Source: Margaritifera margaritifera
Lineage: Eukaryota; Mollusca; Bivalvia; Unionida; Margaritiferidae
NCBI GenBank assembly: GCA_029931535.1
Contig: JAQPZY010001670.1
Span: 248,001 to 312,000, forward strand
Direction of reading: 5' to 3'
DNA: 64,000 nt
Shown here: positions 22,900 through 34,841 of the stretch, piece after piece
Layout of the letters: each line of letters starts with the position of its first letter
How positions within the stretch are numbered: position 1 is the stretch's first letter
The notes under the pieces: model-generated
What the model was told of the DNA's origin: nothing
What the model saw: only the letters and a program-made list of their open reading frames with translations
Databases searched by the model: none
Made by a program: the position numbers and the translations under genes

Positions 22900-24900
22900 G
22901 TATTTTCTTTTATGTCGTTGTAAATGTTATCTATTTGTATGTTACTACATAACGAATCTGTATCTGTCATGTAAAGTTTCATTCTATCACCATGGTGAGT
23001 TTTGAACTAGTTGTAACAGAAGTTACGCATAGGCAACTTCATTACTTATAGCAATGTAAACCCACCATAAATTGGTTTCAATAATTTGATTTTTTTTTAA
23101 AACTAATTTCATATCTTTTTCTATGATTGTTCTCCTTCCAAATGAAATATCTTTCTGAAGTTAAAATATTTCTTTTCGATAGTACATATTTTTTCATTCG
23201 TTCTCTTTTTTTAAATCTTCCATCTTCTTTATCGAATGCAGCACATTTCATCAGTTTCAAGAAATCCTTTTCAAAATCATTGGTTGCTTTTTATCTCATA
23301 GATGTATTCAAATTTAAGTATGAATTTATCCATGGCACTTGATCAAATGAATCTGCTCTATATATCGTTTTGAATTTATAGTGGATAAAATATCTCTATT
23401 CGCTTTTTAACGTACACAATAATTTAGGTACTGAAGGTTTTATACCCTTTTTATCTTCAAGTAATTCTTTTGTAATGGAGATAAATCAGACTCTTTAGGA
23501 ATTAGTTTCTCAGGTGCTAAATTGTAGACTTTAAAATAGTCGTACAAATGTGTTGGTACTTATATATCTACTTTTTAAATTCCAAGAAACAATGTTTGTC
23601 ACTCCAACATATTAAATTTTCTTCGATGGTTTTTATTTGTAGCTTGGTTGCCCATTTAAAGTTTTTGACAGCATTAATTGGAACATGGCCAAATCATATA
23701 AATTGTTAGTGTTAAGTTTATCATGAATTACTTTGAGCTTGACTTATCATATTTTCCATCTTCGGTATAATGCTTATGATTTGTTTTAGCATATATATTG
23801 GGTACCATGCTGATTCCTCCTCAAATTCCAGATTCAATCATTGGTACCATATCGTGATCTATGAGGAATTCCAATTCTACCTTGCTTTTTCTTCAAACTA
23901 GCAGCATGGGCTAGTCCCGGTGCACTAAAATAATGGCCTGGATCTAATTTGTGAAGATTCTTGCAACCATTCATTAGCTCTTCAAAATGTCACATAACAT
24001 TGAAGTGTCTTTTTTTACGTAGTTGTCATATAGGTCACCAAGAGAATTCAATTTAAAATGTTTCATGACAACTTTAACGTGCTGGTAATCTTCATGTGCT
24101 ATCCTTGGTCATCTGAGGTTTAAATAAAAAATAAAAAAATTCTGCTGTTGGTAATTAAGTTTCATAAAAGATTTCAAGTCCATCCATGTATTCCTACTGA
24201 TAAATATTTTCTTTTTTTTCTTCAAATATTTTGTTTCCATTCTTCCAAATGTTCTAATTGTTTATGTGAATTTGTCATCATTTAGATTTTAAGCAATTTG
24301 TTTCAGTAATAGACACATACACCAACAGCTAAAAATCTAATTTCTCTTTTTACGAAAACTTCATTATCATTTTTTTCTAATCTATCTACTATAAAATCAA
24401 TCCTAAACGAAATTTATTTTAATTATTATTGGTATTTATGCTATTTGTTAGTCTGGATAGTTTTTCTTATTTTTTTCTTCAATTTTGTGTTAAGGTCTTA
24501 TTAATTAGAATCGTATCCACACAAATTAATAATAAATTGTTGTATATGGTTATAAATTTTGTAATTAAATTACACTCGATATGTGAGGGACCCCTATAGT
24601 TTCCATTTAAGGGATGATGATATCTTTCTTTGTGGTTTTCTTGTGGCTGGAACTTCGTGTTAGTCTTCGGAACTAACTTTGGTGGTAACTTCGTCATCGT
24701 CAGTAATCTCCTTTTCGCAAATATGATATATGTTGGTGGAATCATCAGGTTTCTTATCATCATTAGTAGAAATCATTTCAGAAGTGCTTATTTGGCCTTA
24801 GTTTTCTATAAACATTTTCTGCAATTAATTGCAAATACTGGTGAATTTTATTTCTGCAGTCTACTCCTCTGCAAACTATAGGCTTAAATAATATGCTTCG
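22900..24900 (-). pseudogene. B-family DNA polymerase of a second Polinton/adintovirus-type element, heavily decayed
   Basis: Fragments in several minus-strand frames follow the order of the protein-primed PolB lineage known from adintovirus-like elements. Near 24550-24600 is NGNYRGPSHIECNL, the family's HxxC-type zinc segment. Near 24000-24100 are SLGDLYDNYVKKDTSMLCD and LDPGHYFSAPGLAHA; near 23700 the motif A region NTNNLYDLAM; near 23230-23330 the helix before motif B; and near 22953-22968 an intact motif C, MTDTDSL. Many stops and frame changes mean it is long dead. This lineage differs from the PolB at 30.9-34.6 kb, which has other N-terminal and palm signatures. Base composition is far more AT-rich than the neighbouring P450 genes, as expected for an old neutral insertion. 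Confidence 0.78.
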
Positions 24901-25267
24901 ATGTCCTTGGTTTTGCCCTCCTTATTCCTTCCGCTCATAGTCATTGTCTACTTATAAAAGGTAAAGGAAAAATACTGAGAGTTTGTGTTTTGCTGTCTTT
25001 ATTGTCCATGATGTATTAGTGTTTGGCTTACAATTACTTAGTGGCTCCATAATACTTTCAAAATCACAAAAAAGAACAGAAGGAACTTTTAGTTGTTGAT
25101 GGTAATTTTTAAATTTAATGACATAAACTGTTTCAGGTATTATGCCTATTGCGTTATCAATTTTATTGCATTATTCTTTGTTGTTTACTTTTAAATTTTA
25201 TTTCAGAATACAAATAATTCATGCATTTCTTGCTAAAGTTTTTTTTTTTGTTTTGTTTTGTTTTTAG

Positions 25268-25272
<5 letters not shown>

Positions 25273-25321
<49 letters not shown>
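25273..25321. repeat. (GT)n microsatellite
   Basis: A clean gtgtgt run of about 48 bp at the right edge of the AT-rich block. Confidence 0.95.
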
Positions 25322-25322
<1 letters not shown>

Positions 25323-26880
25323 TTTGCTCATTTGAGATTATACCAATTTTGACAAATCTTGTATTCCACAATAACGACAATTGTCATGATCGAATACAAT
25401 TAGCATATCTATGTGACAGTCTCTTCCTCATTTTGTCATTCAAACTGGCTTTATAAGTTTGCAGACATTAACAGATATATTAAATTCATCTTAAATTTTG
25501 CATGTCTTGTATATTTATTGGAAATTTATTAAACCAACGGTACTATTTGTCAAAGTTATACTATTGTGGCCTATACGGGCGATCTCTTGGTGGGTGTATA
25601 CTATATTATATGGCAAAAACAAAATAAACAAACAAAAAACATTTATTGTCCTTATTTTGAACGTTATTACAGGTTTTTATATCTTTAACCCATTCTATGC
25701 ATGAAATCCCCTCTTATCTCTCTCTCTCTCTCTCTGCGTCCGATAATGTCTCTTCTCGTTGGAAGTCGAATTACAGGGCACTGGAATCCTCTGTTTTCAA
25801 TGTTCTCCCTCAATAGTTGATGTCTGTCAAACGGAGTTTTACGAGTATTGAAGATGAAGAGATTAGTGAAACATTTTACCAGACCCTCGTATGGCAAAGA
25901 TCTCACAGATCCACACAAGGGTCTGGTTGAACGAGACTAATGCCCCGCCAAGGCATCCATTTTGAATTTCATACGAAAACTGGCTAGTCTGTTTCGCTGA
26001 CAACTGCGTCACACTTCCGGTGCTCGTGAGACCGCAGATAGCTAACAACCTTCATCTTAGTGAAAGCATCGAATCTCCGTACTTATTTTCCCATGATCAG
26101 GGTTCAGGGAAACTACTCGTCCTCTCGTCCTGACTAGGTTAAAATCAGTTGGGCTGATTAAAACTTTGCTACATACTCACTGGGCCGAGTAGATGCAGAT
26201 TCGCACCCTGAGAATAAATCTGAATGCATTTTCCACCCTTAATAAGCGCTGAAATTCAATATAGCTTAACATTAAGCGTGCGTCAATTATAGATAACTTG
26301 TGCCTAATTTACCTATTAGTTGTCAGTCTAGAACATGTCGCAAAAAGGAAGCCGACTTAGTTTGTTTTTCCTTGTTACATAGATACCCGATGTCAGTTTG
26401 ATACTAAAATTGGTAAAAATCATGAACATATTATGTTGCAGTTTCATACCTAGCCCTCGATTTCTTAATGGTGTTCGCATTGTCAGTGAAACGTTTCAGT
26501 AAAGGGGTCATTTTGATGCTTACAAAGTTTTCTTTTGAACGAGCTACCACACATCTTTATGAGTCAGACCTCTGAGAAGTTAAGAGACAGAAAATACCAA
26601 TTGTTTTGTGATTTTTCTTCTGGTCAGGCAATATTACATTTGCCCAGGTCGTAGGTATTTTCAAGACCAAAGCTTCGATACATTGTCATGCCAAAGCAAA
26701 GACGCCGGCAGATATTTGTATAAAGTATGTAATTACTATTCACAGGAGAAATGTTGCCAACTTACATCAGAATTATTTTAAGTGGCTCAATCCAAGGAGT
26801 GGATGAATAAAGATATCCTAATTTCGGTAATCATATGTACCGACACTTTGTTTCTTGTTGCTGAGGCGGAGTGATTCCAG
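25322..26880. other. Intergenic stretch, no gene seen
   Basis: Contains a (CT)n run near 25717-25735 and, at about 25879-25928, a small inverted pair accagaccct / agggtctggt around tggcaaagatctcac, a dispersed motif shared with 6.94 kb and 4.6 kb. No coding sequence supported. Confidence 0.5.
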
Positions 26881-26884
26881 AGTT

Positions 26885-27335
26885 AGTTACCGCATTGTGC
26901 GGTGGGGCCCTGGTGGTATGAGCTTGAAACTACCTTATAGAATTAATTAATTAATTGTACATGGCCAGTTTAATGGGTTTTTATTCTTGATTTGTTCAGT
27001 CATATAACATTGTGCGGCGGGGCCTGATGGTCTGAGTTTATGACCACCTTATATGGTCTAATTTTTAATTAGATGGTATTAGTTCTTTTCTTCATATCAT
27101 ATGGTGCCTATGCTAACCCTTTTTTATTTTCCGGGGTATTTCGATAATCGGTTGCCGGATTGTGCAGTAGGGTCCTGGTGATCTGGGCTTAGGGACACCT
27201 TATATTCTTAAATGTTTGTGTGGACCATATTACACGATCATGATACAGAGTTATAGTTTATTCAGTCATTGCCACATTGTGCGGCTGTACCTGATGGTCT
27301 GGGCTTAGGACCACCTTATAGTATGCTAAATTCAT
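26885..27335. repeat. Four-copy degenerate tandem repeat, 115-140 bp unit
   Basis: Each copy has cattgtgcggtggggcc-type sequence (near 26893, 27008, 27148 and 27268), then tggt.tg.gctt, then accaccttata. Copies are diverged. The array lies a few hundred bases beyond the coding end of the minus-strand retrotransposon fragment and may be part of its 3' untranslated region. Confidence 0.7.
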
Positions 27336-27963
27336 TTATTTTGGGTCTGGTATTTACTGTGTTGTTCCATGCGATTTTTGCCGGAAGCCGTCACCAAGCA
27401 GAGATATTTTTTTTAAGAATATTATTCCTGAGGTAGGAAAATAAAAATAAAAAAAGAAATAAAAAACATGCATGATGTGTTAGTTATAGAGGTAGAGGAG
27501 GCGGTGTTATAATTACTGTCCTGGAGTTGTAATTATATTGATTCGAGTATTGGTGTTCTAGACAATTTCTGTGCCTATGTTGGTTATGATTTATAGTTTA
27601 TTTTATAGTTATTACCCATTCAATTGATTGTTTAAATCATAAAGTTTGGCTTACCGCTAAAGTGTCTTTTCTATGGGAGTGGAGTTTTTTTCCAGCTCAC
27701 AAGGGCGGGGATTGGGCAACCCGAACCGCGAACCAGGCCCCTAGTGGCCCCGGACTACCAATTCCCTCCTTCTTGGGCAGGGCCACTCCTCTCCCGCTTT
27801 TGACAGTTCAGTTGTTGCCATTGTAATGGGGTTGCCTGCGTTTTATGACTGCATATGGGGTTGTGGTATTACTTTAGTTTTGTTTTTTGTTGTTGATGTT
27901 GCAGATGTTGCATTTCTTGTCCTGTCTTTCCATGAATCTGACTTTGTTTTTCTAACCGGGGAT

Positions 27964-28480
27964 TTAGATTTTCCCTCTCTTTCCTATATCTGAAATGTAG
28001 CCCAGGATGCTTGCGTACACCGAATTGCTGTTATTGGTTCCAGTATTAATGAAATTCGGGCACTGGGCTGGGGCTTTCAGTTTTTCTTGTTTATCCTGGA
28101 ATATTATCCTTGCTTGATTGTACTTGGGGCAGTCTTTGAAGACATGGTTTAACGTCTCTGGGGTGGGACAGTGAGGGCAGTTAATTCCTGCTTCTTTTAT
28201 TCCTGGCACAATCTTCCAAAACTGCTGACTAGGAGTGTTTTGCCACATTTTATTATATTTATGACTTTTGTGTCAAAGGGTTTGCCAGGTTTGGGGCGAT
28301 GATATTTCTACAAACCTGTTTCTGTAAATTATATAGTTTACGCCCTTTTTGTGTGCTGTCCCATTCCCCCTGCCATTGTTTTTTCTTTTTCTTTTTTCTT
28401 TTCGATTTGTTTTGCATAACCATGATGTAGATCTCATAGTAGATGCTGGCTAAATGTGTCTCCATGATGGGATTGACTGT
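27964..28480 (-). pseudogene. 3' end of a non-LTR retrotransposon (RNase H-proximal region and zinc-knuckle tail)
   Basis: Two adjacent minus-strand frames read QWQGEWDSTQKGRKLYNLQ (28.3-28.4 kb) and CPHCPTPETLNHVFKDCPKY (about 28.1 kb). A W..W..S.KGR.LY segment followed by CxxC-x8-H-x4-C is the usual C-terminal end of RNase H-carrying LINE polyproteins. A stop and frame shift separate the two pieces. The reverse transcriptase itself is absent, so this is a truncated copy cut off at its left-hand coding side near 28.5 kb, where the Polinton begins. Confidence 0.68.
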
Positions 28481-28712
28481 TTTTTTTGCTGTTGTTGCTG
28501 CTGCTGCTCCTCAATAAGTTACCCACTGTTCGAGACTGCTCTTGGTTAGGATTAGGCGGTAGATAAGGTATTCGTTGTTCGTACCAACGATGGAGTTCCA
28601 TCTATCGTTTGTATGGAACTAAAGTAAGTTTTCGCCCCTCCATAAGATCCAAAGGTACAAGTATGATGTCCTTCCAGAAAAGGGAGTCCTTTTTATCAAT
28701 CCATTTCATCTC

Positions 28713-29070
28713 ATGACTCCTCCTAAAAGAGGTCCAGCAATCGATCCTAACAACGCAGCAGCCACCTTTAACAACGGTCCGTTCAGCATAGATAAAAGTC
28801 CTCCTCGGTGAACGAGCATTTTTTTCTTTTTGACTGATGGGTATTTTCTTTTTCACCACTTGGCGAAGAACGTTCCGATGTTTTCCTAATCGTTGTTTTT
28901 GTATCTTGGACAAATGTATCGTTCCTTTCAAAACGTTCAAACAACATTCACACACGGTATCGATGATTTCTTTTGGTACTTTTTTAATCATTTGTTTTTG
29001 CATCGCAGGACTTGATTTGGTTAGTACTGACAAAACATTACAATGTTTAGCTAAACGAGTACATCAATAT
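28713..29070 (-). pseudogene. Polinton core-like small virion protein, frameshifted at an A-run
   Basis: The first frame carries SPAMQKQMIKKVPKEIIDTV followed by CECCLNVLKGT and a basic QKQRLGKHRNVLRQ segment, the hallmark of a small, highly basic protein found in most animal Polintons. Near 28835 the frame changes at a run of A residues. The expected glycine- and leucine-rich hydrophobic tail is present in another frame (PLLKVAAALLGSIAGPLLGG) and ends at a TGA near 28713. Residues upstream of the first ATG (RLAKHCNVLSVLT) match the family too, so the original start was probably further upstream. Function is inferred as virion-core or DNA packaging. Confidence 0.72.
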
Positions 29071-29169
29071 GGCACAAAATTAAAATTACTACAGCTACAT
29101 ATAAACAAGTGTACAACATTCTCGTTCTATCTGTGTCACATTAAATCTACGTACACGCTCTAGTGTTCT

Positions 29170-30375
29170 TCAAGTCTCTGTGGAATTCATTGTCTCTATT
29201 TTCTCCGGGAATGTCACATCTTCCTTCTTTTCTATCTCTACAATACTACTGCTACTTTCGTGGACTTGAAGTATTGCTTCCTCTATGTTGGGTTCTTCTT
29301 CTTCTACCCCTGTTTCTAAAATTGTTTCTAATTCCATTTTCACTTCTGACTTGTCTTTCACTGAGTTTAAGTTAACTTCTTTTCTTGGATCTGTGACACA
29401 CAATGACTTTGTTATAATGAGCTACTTCTTGTATCCAAGCATCGAAGCCAAGACTTTTCCAGTCATGTTCATCTTTCCAGTCGTAAATTTGTTGGTGTAA
29501 CCAACTAGCTATACACACTTCTTGGTAAGTATGAAGTGGATAAAGTACGACGAATGTCTTCTTCACACGGAGGTACACAACGTGTCTTCATCACTATTCT
29601 CAACACTTTTAACACAATTTGTCTTTCGCACGACAGATAAAGTTTTGGTGGTCTTGTCTTTGCTGCATATACTGTTCATAAATAGCCCACAACGAATCTG
29701 CTGGTAAACGAAATCCGAGAAATGTAGTCACTAATACACACACCACATGTCGTCCAAACTTCAATGGAATGGTATGTAGAAACAGTTCTTGTAAAAGTGT
29801 TTGGTAATCCTTCAAGTCCTGAATACTGTCACTACGGAATTTGCTGCAACACCGAGGACAAAAGTCGTGGCATGGTAAGCTTGTATATTAGTCCTTCACA
29901 GGAATGTCTTTCTTTTTGAGGAAATATTCATACTTTTTACAAACGGTATCTACTTGTAAAGAGTGGAGAAGAAATATTTCAGTCACTAACACACACACCA
30001 CACGTCTTGAAGAAGTCTCGTCTTGAGGTGACACTTCTTTTGAAAGTTTTTCGCAATCCTCTAAGTCTTCATCCTCTGGAAGAATTCTTTGTAGTATTCC
30101 AACCTTGTAAGTAGAATTCGTGGCATCGAACCTCTTCTTTGTCGTGAGTAGTTCATCAATGTCTGACCATTTGAACACTTTCAAAGTAATGAACTCTCTT
30201 ATAGCATTCAGGTACCATTGATTTAAAAGTCTATGGCGTAAATGATGCAATTGTTCTTTGCGTTTCACTTGAATCTGTACGAGCTCTCTGTAAATGCGTT
30301 CTCGCAGCTCTGGAGGTAAACTACGAATTCTCCCTTCTAAAAGTATCCATGGTGATAATGATCAGGCCCGACCAA
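29170..30375 (-). pseudogene. Unrecognised Polinton-associated protein with internal duplication and acidic tail
   Basis: One frame is open from about 30370 to 29609 apart from one stop at 29888. It reads LPPELRERIYRELVQIQVKR near its start, then two related segments, RRVVCVLVTEIFLLHSLQVD (near 30000) and RHVVCVLVTTFLGFRLPADS (near 29750), each followed by a charged helix, so the protein contains an internal duplication. A possible third, weak copy is in another frame near 29500-29560. The region ends with an acidic glutamate-rich frame (29170-29403). The segments look alpha-helical. It lies between the BIR gene and the core-like gene on the same strand. I do not recognise the family. Confidence 0.45.
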
Positions 30376-30379
30376 AGGA

Positions 30380-30875
30380 AGTTAGTGACAGCACGGAGAT
30401 CATCTGGCATGTTCCAGGAAAGCTGAGTCTTTATATTCCCATTCGTGGATCTTCACAACACAACTGAAACACTGTACTTGCTCTCCTCGTCCCGAGTAGA
30501 CAAATCCGTCTCTGGCTAAAGCTTTGGTACTGGTCATTACATCCAGATCTTTGGGCCATTGTTTGAATGTTCTGAGTCGACTTTCAAAGTCACAATAGCC
30601 AGGCAAAGCCACAGGAAACGTGTATTCTTCCTTGATTTGTACATCTCGATGAGTAAGTGGTATCCAAAGTGGTTTGCGAGTGCATGGATGAGATCCATAG
30701 ATAGGTACACGCACGGCATCACTTTTGCCTGTAAAGCAGAAAGGTCCGCAATAGGACCCTCACTCATTTGCTGTGTCGAATTCGTCATTATCGGTGAAAG
30801 TGTGTTGACTTCAAAATTGAACTTGGAGTCCATAGTGGGTCCCTCACTCAGTTGCTGTGCTAAATTATTCATCAT
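30380..30875 (-). pseudogene. BIR-domain (IAP-like) protein inside a Polinton
   Basis: A 104-codon frame contains a good baculoviral IAP repeat: RLRTFKQWP at residues 46-54, ALARDGFVYSGRGEQVQCF at 65-83, and zinc ligands Cys82, Cys85 and His102 with the spacing C-x2-C-x16-H. The ORF stops three codons after the histidine, but the next codons in frame include a Cys at the expected H-x6-C position, so the stop is a point lesion inside the domain. An N-terminal part with two EGP repeats (SEGPTMDS and SEGPIADL) lies in an overlapping frame up to 30875, implying another frameshift. BIR proteins bind caspases or IAP-binding motifs. Placement directly after PolB on the same strand suggests the element captured it as an anti-apoptotic gene. 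Confidence 0.75.
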
Positions 30876-30879
30876 CGTT

Positions 30880-33800
30880 CTAGGTCTTCGTTTGTATTCA
30901 CAATGAAGTTTGTCTTGGAACGTTCCCCTTTTTTATACTGGAGCTCAGCGTGTCCGTACGGTAAAGTGTTGTGGTCTGGAAGTCGCACTCGTTTCTGGTA
31001 CACAGTCTGATAGACTTTTTCTAATGGTCGACTGACAATTTGGTGATTTTGCAAACGTAAAATTTTGTGTGGATCAAATGTTTTAATGCGAAGGTCTTGA
31101 TCTTGTCTTGGCTGTAAAGCTTCTTTCAAGACATCGAAGTTCGCTACTTGACTGGAACGAAAGTTGAGTGTCAATCCTTTGACTTTGTATTTGGTATGCA
31201 CTTGTCCATGTCTGTCTACGTATTGGTAATTTTGGGGCCACCGGTAGCAAAACTTACAATAGTGTCGTCTGGGTGTTTGTCAGCTCAAGCTCCTAAATGG
31301 TCCCCTACGATATATGGGTGATGGCTGTGAGGCGATCGATGTACATACAACTGTCGGTCTCAAAGTAGAGGACTCGATCTACTAAAAGTTCCAAGGCATC
31401 ATACAATTTTAAACGGGCATTGGCTGTCACGTACGCTGCAATGATGACATTTCCAAACTTGTCGGGGGGTGCAAATTCTGTCACTTCTCGTAATTTACCA
31501 AGATCGAATCTTCACGGATGATTTCCACGTGTTTCATAAGTTTTCCTTTGTCGTCCACAAGTTGAAAGTAGCGACTTGGATCTGCCAAGTATTCCGTCTT
31601 GGGTAATATCGGACGTTGCGCCATTTTTCCCCACAAACAATTCAACATAACTTTGGCAAACGATCGTCTTCCTTCGTTCTTTTCCATGTGTTCCAAAGTC
31701 ATGCCTTCTTGAATTTGGTACCGTTCTTTAAATTTGTCTTTGTCTTCTGGAGTCTGGCACCAAGAAAGATAGCCCCTAGCTTCTTGTTTCAGTTTTAGGA
31801 ATTCGTTGACGTAGCCGGCAAAAATTCCTTTATTGGAGTCGTCGTCCTTTCGGTATTGTTCTGTGGTAGGAAAGTGACAAATTTCGTATACTATTAACAG
31901 TTGGTATCCGCGATCGAGAGCATGAAACAATGGGACACTCACCCACGTTCCTGTCAAAGCTCGTTCTTCATCCTTGTGGCAACAAAGTTGGTCTTGATTA
32001 AATGTTTCAGCACACGTACGGCATAAAGGAAACAGCAGTTTTCCTTAACAATGATGTGGTAGCACAGGATGGTACAAGTTCGTCGGGAGTAACACTTTGC
32101 ATTTGATCAAACCTTCGTTCTGGCGAATGTGTTCTACGTCGATGTGCTCTGTCAGCATTTCAGGGTGCCCAGTAGATAATCAAGCATATTTGCACACCCA
32201 AGGATACAAGGAACACACATCAATTCATTTGATTTGCTCTCCTTGAGATTCGTCCTCGTCGTACAGCAAGCGTGTTTCATTGGTTCGTCCTCCAAACAAA
32301 CTGTCTCGTGGATCCAAATGTTCTATATCAACCACGTCGTAACTTTCAGCAATGCGTCTAAATTTTGGATCGGTTTTGAATCGTCGATCGTAATCGTGCT
32401 CCCATATTTCAATCACTTGATATACTTGATTTTCTAATTTTAGGCGCTGTTGGTATGTTTGCTCGTACAACTCTTCCATTGTAAACTCTGAGAAAGGAAT
32501 TTTCAAGTTTCGTTAAGTAAAATATGTGGGGCATCCGTGAAATAAACATCCCTGGAATTCGTAGACAATCTGGGGGTTTTCTAAATCCCAGCCATCCACA
32601 GAAAGACTTCCAATTTTTTTTCTCCATCGTTTCTAGCATGTTGTATCCATTTGTCATCCCTTTCACACAAGTAATGGAGCCAGCGCAAAGCTTTGGCGGA
32701 ATATCGACGGCTGACCGAGAGATAGGATTGAGGGGGTATGATAGCAAGTTTGTTCTCAGGCAGGAATTTCTTTCGATACACTAATCCACACACTTTGGCA
32801 ATGGTAGAAGCTTCCTGCAAAGAATCGATATTTCCGTGATCATGAAATAATTGTCGAAATTTTCCACAGCAACATGATAAGATGTCCACATCAGATCGGC
32901 AATATTTCAACATTTCTTCTCGAAATTTAAACGGGTTTGAAGAGTGAGTTTAGTACCAAGCATAGAATGCTTCTCGTTGTTCTGTGCGCATACCGTCGGG
33001 GTCGTAGTAGCGAACGTCAGGCAAATGCGGGAGCACAGTGTCTTGATTAGCTTCGGTATTGAAAAAGTGTGGAAAATAACCTTTTGCTATTTCTGTCATT
33101 CCAAACGTTTTAGGCATTCTACTCAAAGGCATCGCTAAATAACTAATGGAATCTTTAAACTGTACGTGTCCCACTTTCATGTAGACGAGCTTTGACTCCA
33201 TTCATGGTGACTGTGGGACATTCGGTACCTTGTTCTGAATAATATTTCAAAAGAAATTGTCGGTCGTATCCTGAGAAATTGTGACTGTAGCATATAGGTG
33301 GCAGTTCCCGTAACGCTGAACATCCTCTTCCTCTTCGCTCCAAGTGTTGCCGGTAGGGTCTAAAATCCATTCGACAAACTCGGGAAGAGTGTGGGGTCCC
33401 CGAAAGATTTTTTCACGTCCTCCTGGAATCTTACTACAATTGGGACAGTGTATACATTTCTAACAAGCACGATCAGCTACGCAAAAATTACGGATGTGAA
33501 TGCCAGTCTCTTGTGTACATTTAAAGTCAAAAAGATAAAATCCACTTGTTTCTTTTTGTTCCTGTTCTTCTGATCTTTCTTTTATTCTTCTCGAGTTCAT
33601 TATCATATTTTTGAATGTAGCATTGATGCTTAAATTTCACAAGTTGGTCACAGAAACGGCATCTTTTCTTTCCTGGACAAATGCGTGTCTTTAGATTATT
33701 GGTTTGAATAAGATTTCCACATGTGGAGCACAATCTCAATAATTCGCAAACACTTTACTGTATTTGAACTTGAGGGTATACTTTCAACGTATAGCAAGGG

Positions 33801-34597
33801 GCCAACACGTCTTGAAGTTTTTGCATTTCATGAATGCCACACACCGTCTCTTTGGAAATGCCTGCTTGCTGTAAAAGGAGTTCTGCTTCTTTTCGTTGTT
33901 TGGCTCTCTCCGATTGTCGAATGTTCTCCAATGATCTTTTCCATTCTGCGGTATCGCTCTTCTCGGTATACATTTGACCCACGACGATGGCATGGGCGAA
34001 GCACATCTGAACTTGTTCATTGTTAATTTGGACGATACTTGTTTTGGTAGTACGAATTTCATCCACGAATAACACTTTTCTGCGTCCGCTACCTCAAGGA
34101 GGTTAAACGTGGGTCATTTGAAGAGTGGCTTTTCCATCGGTCATGTCAAACTCGTCATTGGATTGTTGGATGTGTTGAATTCTGTCGATAATTTTGGACG
34201 GTGTTAATTCTGCCGGTGTACTAAACTCGAGGCTTCAAATTGTCTTGAGTAATAGAGAGTCTCAAACGATCGTCATCTTTAGCTTGGCATTGTCGTTTCA
34301 GTGTCTGTAACAATGAATCCTGCAAATCTGTAATGAAACCTGCTGCTTTCTCTGGTGGCACTTGAGACTTGAACTCTAATCTTCGGGAGCTACTGAACGA
34401 CTTTCTTTCTTGGTGAATCTTGACTCTCTTGGTCTTGTGGTAGAGGGTGTTGGTTCAGATTCACTCATGTCATCTTCGAAATTACTAGCATGCACTTGTG
34501 CTAACACTTCACTTAGCGTATGAGGCGACACCGAAAGTCGTCGTCGTCTACTGACTTCTTCCACTGGTTTATCGCTGGAATAGTGTGATCGGTTCAT
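30880..34597 (-). pseudogene. Polinton protein-primed DNA polymerase B, multiply broken
   Basis: About 3.7 kb of minus-strand fragments in consistent order make up a B-family polymerase of the DNA_pol_B_2 type. The N-terminal region has RLRLSITQDNLKP (about 34270), the exonuclease domain YSHNFSGYDRQFLLKYY (about 33270) and YCRSDVDIL (about 32895). Palm motif A is DVCSLYPWVCKY (about 32190), motif B KVMLNCLWGK (about 31640) and motif C YFETDS (31350-31367). The C-terminus KVKGLTLNFRSSQVANFD ends the frame at 30872. Stops or frame changes lie near 34.3, 33.7, 33.4, 32.9, 32.5, 32.2, 32.0 and 31.3 kb. The start at 34597 (MNRSHYSSDKP) follows a TA/GA microsatellite and is only presumptive. In life it would replicate the element's linear DNA. 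Confidence 0.88.
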
Positions 34598-34640
34598 CTT
34601 GATTCAACAATTTGATTGGACTATGTTTTACACACTCTCT

Positions 34641-34790
<150 letters not shown>

Positions 34791-34841
34791 ACAGAGAGAG
34801 CTTCTCGCCCTATGAGAATATATTGATTAAGCTTTCAGACG

